DNA of 34,092 nucleotides from Aphelenchoides besseyi (Eukaryota > Nematoda > Chromadorea > Rhabditida > Aphelenchoididae). Numbering within the stretch: position 1 is the first letter of the stretch; each line of letters starts with the position of its first letter. A program made the translations under genes and the position numbers. Under the pieces are notes generated by a model that saw nothing but the letters and a program-made list of their open reading frames with translations, ran no database searches and had not been told where the DNA came from. Location of the stretch: positions 1 through 34,092 of the forward strand of contig JAMPIQ010000023.1 of assembly GCA_024699855.1 (NCBI GenBank). The letters are read 5' to 3'. Shown piece by piece: positions 29,099-34,092 of this stretch.

Positions 29099-29570
29099 TC
29101 ACTTGCTGCGCATCAACGCCGGGTCGTCCATTGCAGGATTATAAAACAGCGAAAGCGTCAGGCTTCTGGCGATGCGTTCCGCCGTTTCCATGAACCAGCC
29201 ATGGGCCTCTCTGTTCGGCGCGATGTCATCCAGCGTGGCGGAAAAAAAGCGCAAGCCATTGCGGGAAAAGCTCCGCCGACATGCCCTTTACGCCGAGATG
29301 CGCCTGCACCGGCTTGCCGCCATAACCACCATTCTTGAACGCGACAGCCGCCCAGAACTGTTTCATCCTGGCCATATGTTCCGGCCAGCGCCCGGCAAGC
29401 CGCGCATCAAAAACCGGGCCGAGCGTGGGATGTTCAAGAACGCGGCCGTAGAATGTCTCCACCAGCAAATCGATGAAACCGGCATCGACGCCAATCTCCG
29501 CCATGGCTTTTTCCGCCCTGTCCTGAATTTCCGCGCTGTGAGCGGCTCTGGCCGCAACGTCGTCCTGCAT
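29099..29570 (-). CDS. Group III truncated hemoglobin (one frame break)
   Basis: This small globin has the pattern F-I-D-L-L-V-E-T-F-Y-G-R-V, H-P-T-L-G-P-V-F-D, and W-P-E-H-M-A-R-M-K-Q-F-W-A, a heme-pocket region typical of group III trHb. The frame breaks in a seven-A run at 29242-29248; one base fewer gives A-L-F-S-A-T-L-D-D-I and extends the protein to about 156 residues, ending M-R-S-K. Group III globins bind O2 or NO; the exact role here is unknown. Its start is 64 bases from an Irr-type palindrome, so it may be iron-regulated together with mbfA. Confidence 0.85.
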
Positions 29571-29633
29571 GGTGTTTCCTTTTTGCGAATTTACTCCTCT
29601 GCGATGCGGCCCGCAATGCGACCCTTTGCCTTA

Positions 29634-29696
29634 TTAGAATTATTCTAAGAAGGCTTGATCCCGGTGCGATGCGGATGTATTTAGAATTATTCTAAA
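29634..29696. promoter_or_regulatory. Two Irr-type (ICE) palindromes between globin and mbfA
   Basis: TTAGAATTATTCTAA occurs perfectly twice, at 29634-29648 and 29681-29695; the second extends to TTTAGAATTATTCTAAA (29680-29696). The centres are 47 bases apart. This matches the iron-control-element consensus bound by Irr in Rhizobiales. The second copy ends 14 bases before the mbfA start, which suits repression under low iron. Confidence 0.8.
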
Positions 29697-29709
29697 AAAG
29701 GTTTCAGCC

Positions 29710-30697
29710 ATGTTTCGCAGTCTTTTTTCCCTGTCCAAACGTCCCTTTTCCTCCCTCGGCGAACAGGAGATTCTCGCGCTCGCTATTTCATCCGAAGAGG
29801 ACGACGATCCCGTATCTATCGCTCCTATGCCGATCATCTGCGCGCGCAATATCCGCAATCGGCTAAAGTCTTCGACGATATGGCGGAGGTCGAGCAGCAG
29901 CATCGAAACGTGCTGATCGATATGCATCGCCGCCGCTTCGGAGAAACCATCCCGCTGATCCGCCGCGAACATGTCCGTGGTTTTTATGAGCGCACCCCGG
30001 ACTGGCTGGTGAAGAATCTCTCGCTCGAAAAAATCCGCGCCCAGGCCGAATTGATGGAAGCGCAGGCGATCCGCTTCTACGATGAGGCCGTCAAGCGTAC
30101 CAGCGATGCCTCAACACGCAAGCTCCTCGGCGATCTGGCCGAGGCGGAGCGGGGGTCACGAAGACATTGCGCAGATGCTGCAAGAAAAACACCTTGATGA
30201 AAACGGCAAGACCGAAGAGGCGGAAACCGCAAAACGGCAATTTCTTCTGACCTATATTCAGCCGGGTCTTGCGGGGCTTATGGATGGCTCCGTCTCGACG
30301 CTCGCGCCGATTTTCGCGGCCGCCTTTGCCACGCAGGATACCTGGCAGACCTTCCTTATCGGCCTCTCGGCCTCCGTTGGTGCGGGTATTTCCATGGGCT
30401 TCACCGAAGCCGCCCATGATGATGGCAAGCTTTCTGGCCGCGGTTCTCCGGTAAAGCGGGGGCCTGGCCTCGGGCATCATGACGGCCATAGGCGGCCTCG
30501 GCCACGCATTGCCCTATCTCATTCCGCATTTCTGGACGGCGACCGCGATTGCCGCCGTCGTCGTTTTCGTGGAACTCTGGGCCATCGCCTTCATTCAGAA
30601 CCGCTTCATGGAAACGCCGTTCCTGCGCGCGGTTTTTCAGGTGGTCCTCGGCGGCTCACTGGTGCTTGCGGCCGGCATTATCATCGGCAATGGGTGA
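29710..30697 (+). CDS. mbfA: Membrane-bound ferritin A, ferritin-like domain plus VIT1-type transporter (three frame breaks)
   Basis: The N-terminal half is a ferritin-like di-iron domain with Glu/His ligands in [14 protein letters not shown] and E-V-E-Q-Q-H-R, and a second E-x-x-H in E-R-G-H-E-D. The C-terminal half is a VIT1/CCC1-like membrane domain ([17 protein letters not shown], then G-I-S-M-G-F-T-E-A). Breaks: CCC 29809-29811 (two gained or one lost), GGGGG 30151-30155 and GGGGG 30458-30462 (one extra each). Corrected length is about 327 residues, as in known MbfA. In Agrobacterium and Bradyrhizobium MbfA exports iron and is repressed by Irr, which fits the boxes upstream. Confidence 0.92.
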
Positions 30698-30704
30698 AAA
30701 AAGA

Positions 30705-30728
30705 AAGAGCCCGCAATAGCGGGCTCTT
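30705..30728 (-). terminator. Rho-independent terminator
   Basis: AAGAGCCCGC (30705-30714) and GCGGGCTCTT (30719-30728) pair perfectly around AATA. On the minus strand a T-rich tract follows (the A-rich stretch 30697-30706), so it best serves the cysteine-proteinase gene, though mbfA also ends here. Confidence 0.8.
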
Positions 30729-30753
30729 AATTCCTTCGAACCTGGCATAGGCG

Positions 30754-31373
30754 TTAGCGCAATGCGCCGACCAGCACGTCGCGGCCATCCTCAATGGAGA
30801 CCCAGCGGCCCGTATTGAAGGACGCCTGCCGCTTCAGATAGGTGTAGTTGGTGTCGGTCCACAGCTTCACGTCGTCGGTGAGATTGTCGAGAATATAATC
30901 GCCGTCGGTGGTGCGAAGGGTCAGCACGGCATGGCCTTCGCCATCCGGCTTGCGCACGACGGTGATCAGAAGATCAGCCACGGAAAAAAACCACGCTCGA
31001 CCAGCTTCTTTCGCTTCAGCAGCACGAAATCTTCGCAGTCGCCGGCGGTCGTCGGATATTCCCAGACTTCGTCCTTGCCGTAGATTTCCTGATCTGTCAT
31101 CGCCACGATGGTGGTGTTGACGGACGTATTGACCTCGCGAATGACATCCCAGCCATAATCCGTGACGCGCGGCGGCGGCGTCGCCTTGCTGCGAATATTG
31201 CATTCGTCGGCATATTTCTGACAGAACTCATAATGGCCGATAGGCTGGGAGGTAATCCCCCCCGTCACCATGGAAGGGCTTCCCTTGGTTTCCGCCGCCG
31301 TGGCGGAGGCAGCAGTCATTAGCCCGGCGGCAACTGCAAACAGCAGCGCACGCGCCAGCGGTGCGTTCATCAT
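30754..31373 (-). CDS. Secreted transglutaminase-like cysteine proteinase (BTLCP; one frame break)
   Basis: A signal peptide (about residues 1-27, ending A-T-A-A) is followed by a transglutaminase-like fold with Cys in T-A-G-D-C-E-D-F, His in G-H-A-V-L-T-L and Asp in Y-I-L-D-N-L, the full catalytic triad. The frame breaks in a seven-A run at 30984-30990; two bases fewer gives V-E-R-G-F-S-V-A-D-L-L, about 205 residues. In other proteobacteria such proteinases (LapG-like in fold) cleave large surface proteins; the target here is unknown. The upstream region carries a CtrA-type site. Confidence 0.85.
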
Positions 31374-31390
31374 GAAACCCGTCCCTTAAT

Positions 31391-31409
31391 TCTTAACGAA
31401 AAGTTAAGA
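31391..31409. promoter_or_regulatory. Inverted repeat matching the CtrA consensus, upstream of the cysteine proteinase
   Basis: TCTTAAC (31391-31397) and GTTAAGA (31403-31409) form 7-base arms around GAAAA. Read as CtrA, TTAA (31393-31396) and TTAA (31404-31407) are seven bases apart. It lies about 18 bases upstream of the gene start on the minus strand. Confidence 0.45.
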
Positions 31410-31491
31410 GGGATAGGGGGCTTGAGTCAATCGCTAGCAATCGGCGGCGCGCAAGACTCGTCGAATATGGTTAAGAGCGTTGCGCAAATGC

Positions 31492-32284
31492 CTATATGGC
31501 AAGGGCTTTGACCGCGGCGAGCATCCGCTCGATATCCTGCGGCCGGGGAAAGCCGATGGTCGCCGTCGCGGATCAGCGTCAGCACGACGTCGTCGGACGG
31601 AAGGTGTTCGATAAGCTTTAGTGCATGCTGATAGGGAACATCCGGGTCGCGCATGCCCTGCAGGATGTGAACGGGGCAGCCGGTGGTGATGATACCCTGC
31701 AGCACGCGGTTCTGCTTCCCGTCCTCTATCAGCGCGCGGGTGAAGATGTTGGGCTCGGGGCTATATTCCGAATGTTCCTCGAAATAACCCTTTTCCGCCA
31801 GAGAGGTTTTTTCCGCATCCGAAAGGCTGGGCTCTATCAGCTCCTGCGTGAAATCCGGCGCTGGCGCAATGAGGACGAGACCGGCGACGGATGGCGCGCT
31901 ATCCGCCTTGCGCAACTCCTCGACCATGCGTAGCGCAATCCATCCGCCCATGGAGGAGCCGATGAGAACGACGCGCGACGGCGCCTTTGCGCGCACCACG
32001 GCAAGCGCCTCTTCCAGCCAGCGGGAAATCGTGCCCTTCCTGAAGTCGCCGCCGGAGGCGCCATGGCCGGAATAATCGAGCCGCAGGCAGGCAAGACCGT
32101 TTTCAGCGGCGGCGAAGCGATCGAGTTCAACCGCCTTGGTTCCGGTCATGTCGGAACGATAGCCGCCGAGCCATACCAGCATCGGCATATTCTCGCCCGA
32201 AGCCGCCGGGCGATGAACGAAAGCAATGTCGCGGGTGTCGTTGTCTGGGCCTACGCGCAGGAATTCAGCGGCTTGTTCGGTCAT
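31492..32284 (-). CDS. Alpha/beta hydrolase (one frame break near the C-terminus)
   Basis: The nucleophile Ser lies in L-I-G-S-S-M-G-G-W, the acid in L-Q-G-M-R-D-P-D-V-P and the His in R-D-G-D-H-R-L-S. The oxyanion region is W-L-G-G-Y-R-S-D-M and the pattern D-Y-S-G-H-G-A-S-G-G is also present. The frame breaks in GGGG at 31545-31548, after the catalytic His; one base fewer ends the protein at 31492 with V-K-A-L-A-I, about 263 residues, while the uncorrected frame runs on to 31427. The start M-T-E-Q at 32284 is preferred over the in-frame ATG at 32317. The substrate is unknown; no signal peptide, so it is cytoplasmic. Confidence 0.85.
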
Positions 32285-32471
32285 GTATATGCAATTCTCC
32301 TGATTTTGGTGCAACAACGGCGGCGTATTTGCAAAAACCGTGACAACAGGTGATCTTTTCGGGCAGATATGCTATTGACTTCGCCACGGCAATAACGACA
32401 TTTCCGCCGCTTGTACCAAACAAGCTGTTTTTTGCTGACGTGATCCAGAAACAGATCAGGAGAATACGACC

Positions 32472-33008
32472 ATTCGCAGACCTTTCAAAGCCGATGCCCC
32501 CGTCAAGGAGGGGCCGCGCTCCAACCGGGAAATTCGGGTTCCCAGAGTTCAGCTTATTGATGAAGAGGGCCAGAACCTCGGTAGCATGCCGACGGATCAG
32601 GCTTTGAAACTGGCGGAGGAGGCCGGTCTCGATCTCGTTGAGATTTCGCCGAACGCTGAACCGCCGGTATGCAAGATCCTCGATCTCGGCAAGCTGAAGT
32701 ACTCGACCCAGAAAAAGGCCGCTGAAGCGCGCAAGAAACAAAAGATCGTCGAAGTTAAAGAAATCAAGATGCGCCCCAACATCGACACGCATGACTATGA
32801 CGTGAAGATGAAGGCGATGGGCCGTTTCTTTGACGATGGCGACAAGGTGAAGGTAACGCTGAAGTTCCGCGGCCGCGAAATGGCCCACCAGGAACTCGGC
32901 ATGAAGCTTCTCCTTCAGGTGAAGGAAGACACCCAGGCGATTGCCAAGGTGGAGGCCGAGCCGAAGCTGGAAGGCCGTCAGATGATGATGGTTCTCGCCC
33001 CGAAATAA
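32472..33008 (+). CDS. infC: Translation initiation factor IF-3 (AUU start)
   Basis: This intact gene encodes 178 residues. The protein starts [11 protein letters not shown], contains [12 protein letters not shown] near residues 17-28 and ends M-M-M-V-L-A-P-K. There is no ATG or GTG at the N-terminus; the ATT at 32472 is preceded after 9 bases by AGGAG (32458-32462), so AUU is the start, as in E. coli infC, where it allows IF-3 to limit its own translation. IF-3 binds the 30S subunit and checks start codons. rpmI and rplT follow. Confidence 0.93.
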   Translation: MRRPFKADAPVKEGPRSNREIRVPRVQLIDEEGQNLGSMPTDQALKLAEEAGLDLVEISPNAEPPVCKILDLGKLKYSTQKKAAEARKKQKIVEVKEIKMRPNIDTHDYDVKMKAMGRFFDDGDKVKVTLKFRGREMAHQELGMKLLLQVKEDTQAIAKVEAEPKLEGRQMMMVLAPK

Positions 33009-33044
33009 TTTGCGCCAGCCTTTTAAGGCCGCATGAATCGCCAT

Positions 33045-33080
33045 CGCAAGGGGAAGTTTGCTTTCCCCGTTGCGCTTTTA
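33045..33080 (+). terminator. Hairpin in the infC-rpmI gap (possible attenuator or terminator)
   Basis: CGCAAGGGGAAG (33045-33056) pairs with CTTTCCCCGTTGCG (33061-33074) with two bulged bases, and CTTTTAG follows. It sits in the 189-base leader of rpmI-rplT, where L20-dependent control is known in other bacteria. Confidence 0.45.
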
Positions 33081-33197
33081 GCCGACTGCGGTTATAAGCG
33101 CGCGTCCGAACGGTCCGGCAGGGCATGCCGAGGCCGTTCCTGAATAGCTTGAAATAGGCCTCGTCTGCCTGTTTCGATACAAAAACGGAGTAGCAAA

Positions 33198-33402
33198 ATG
33201 CCCAAGATGAAGACGAAGTCCGCTGCAAAAAAGCGGTTCAAGATCACCGCAAACCGGCAAGGTTGTTGCAGCCGCCGCCGGCAAGCGCCACGGCATGATC
33301 AAGCGTACCAACAAGTTCATTCGCGACGCGCGCGGAACCATGGTTCTCGCCGACGCTGACGGCAAGAAGGTCGTCAAGAACTACCTGCCGAACGGTCTCT
33401 GA
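33198..33402 (+). CDS. rpmI: Ribosomal protein bL35 (one frame break)
   Basis: The start [14 protein letters not shown] and the end K-N-Y-L-P-N-G-L are typical of bL35. One extra base in AAA at 33251-33253 shifts the frame; without it, the reading is I-T-A-T-G-K-V-V-A-A and the protein is 67 residues, the normal length. bL35 is a small 50S protein. The gene precedes rplT by 39 bases, as in most bacteria. Confidence 0.93.
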
Positions 33403-33441
33403 GACTTTCCGCACATTTGGACACTTTAAGGAGATCATGAC

Positions 33442-33848
33442 ATGGCACGCGTAAAACGTGGCGTAACTTCCCCGCGCCAAGCACACCAAGACACTCAAGG
33501 CAGCCAAGGGCTTCTACGGCCGCCGCAAGAACACCATCCGCGCAGCAAAGGCTGCCGTGGATCGTTCCAAGCAGTACGCTTACCGCGACCGCAAGGTCAA
33601 CAAGCGCAACTTCCGCGCTCTGTGGATCCAGCGTATCAACGCTGCTGTTCGCGAATTCGGCCTGACCTATGGGCCGCTTCATCGACGGCCTGAACAAGGC
33701 TGGCATCGAAGTCGACCGCAAGGTTCTGTCCGACATGGCTATCCATGAGCCGGCAGCATTCGGCGCGCTCGTCGAAGCAGCGAAGAAGGCGCTTGAGTAC
33801 CTCAAGGATGCTGGTACGGCCAACGAGTTTGAAACCGCTGTAAAGTAA
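33442..33848 (+). CDS. rplT: Ribosomal protein bL20 (two frame breaks)
   Basis: The start is [10 protein letters not shown], the middle K-G-F-Y-G-R-R-K-N and [20 protein letters not shown]. Extra bases in CCCC at 33470-33473 and GGG at 33671-33673 break the frame. Without them the protein is 134 residues and contains [11 protein letters not shown]. bL20 is needed for 50S assembly. An SD (AAGGAG) lies before the ATG, and a terminator follows the stop. Confidence 0.95.
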
Positions 33849-33878
33849 TTACGGCGCGGACAATCTGTTGTTCATTTG

Positions 33879-33909
33879 AAACCCGCGCCGGTTCTCCGGC
33901 GCGGGTTTT
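33879..33909 (+). terminator. Rho-independent terminator after rplT
   Basis: AAACCCGCGCCGG (33879-33891) and CCGGCGCGGGTTT (33896-33908) pair perfectly around TTCT and end in a T run. It closes the infC-rpmI-rplT unit. Confidence 0.85.
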
Positions 33910-34034
33910 GCGTTTGGCTGATGCACCCGCCTGGTCGAGAATGTATCGTAGTTTTTAATTTAGAAATTTAGGAAAAATAGAGTATCCAGCGCGTCTGCCC
34001 TGAAAAATCTCCTGGTGGACGAGAATGCTGGTTA

Positions 34035-34092
34035 ATGAAAATCAGGCTGAAACAGCCGAAGGGTTTCGAGTACATCTTTGATGATGCAGATA
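34035..34092 (+). CDS. Possible start of an unknown gene (3' partial)
   Basis: From the ATG at 34035, 19 codons are open to the window edge (M-K-I-R-L-K-Q-P-K-G-F-E-Y-I-F-D-D-A-D). There is no clear SD, and I do not recognise the protein. The opposite strand is also open here, so either reading could be right. The 33910-34034 stretch before it is AT-rich and holds no gene. It is not the pheS N-terminus that usually follows rplT in Rhizobiales. Confidence 0.3.
   Translation, partial: MKIRLKQPKGFEYIFDDAD

Noticed and set aside
33198..33848. Ribosomal protein genes as pseudogenes
   Set aside because: They are essential or near-essential, the breaks are in homopolymers, and removing single bases restores normal lengths.

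Overview
The window is chromosomal DNA of an alphaproteobacterium of the Rhizobiaceae, most likely the Agrobacterium tumefaciens complex. This rests on the ctp-type Flp pilus cluster, an Irr-controlled membrane-bound ferritin (mbfA), the lepA and infC-rpmI-rplT housekeeping genes, and high-GC codon use. The genus is inferred from gene content, not from a database match.

Layout. Positions 2-9581 hold a Tad/Flp pilus locus: a partial TPR (TadD-like) gene on the plus strand, then ctpI, H, G, F, E, D, C, B and A on the minus strand. They encode two platform proteins, the TadA ATPase, the TadZ/CpaE localisation ATPase, a CpaD-type lipoprotein, the secretin, a CpaB-type protein, the prepilin peptidase and the pilin. 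A divergent gene at 9995 encodes a stand-alone copy of the secretin N-terminal domain. Positions 10593-18488 carry tRNA-Leu(CAG), a SelW/Rdx-like protein, DoxX, a glutamine amidotransferase, a DUF1508 protein, a GH25 lipoprotein, a DMT exporter divergent from a MocR-type regulator, a small membrane protein, and an Rrf2 regulator divergent from a thioredoxin-reductase-like flavoprotein. Positions 18489-20411 form an AT-rich islet with one OLD-family ATPase-TOPRIM nuclease, a candidate anti-phage gene. Positions 20412-28936 carry lepA, a coupled GNAT/nitrilase pair, a SnoaL-like protein, an XRE-cupin regulator followed by a GNAT gene, a secreted alpha/beta hydrolase divergent from a membrane AraC regulator, and an orphan TRAP binding protein. 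Positions 29099-30697 carry a truncated hemoglobin and mbfA, separated by two Irr-type palindromes. Positions 30754-34092 carry a transglutaminase-like cysteine proteinase, an alpha/beta hydrolase, infC (AUU start), rpmI, rplT and the edge of one more possible gene.

Sequence quality dominates any reading of this window. About 37 frame breaks fall in 23 genes, nearly all inside runs of one base and mostly one extra base. They hit rpmI, rplT and lepA, so they look like homopolymer sequencing errors and not real pseudogenes. I annotate those genes at full length and give the position of each break.

The most interesting signals are the OLD-nuclease islet whose end overlaps its neighbour, CtrA-type sites (TTAA-N7-TTAA) upstream of ctpC and of the cysteine proteinase, the paired Irr boxes, a perfect palindrome covering the XRE-cupin start codon, and the orphan secretin N-domain protein opposite the pilin gene.
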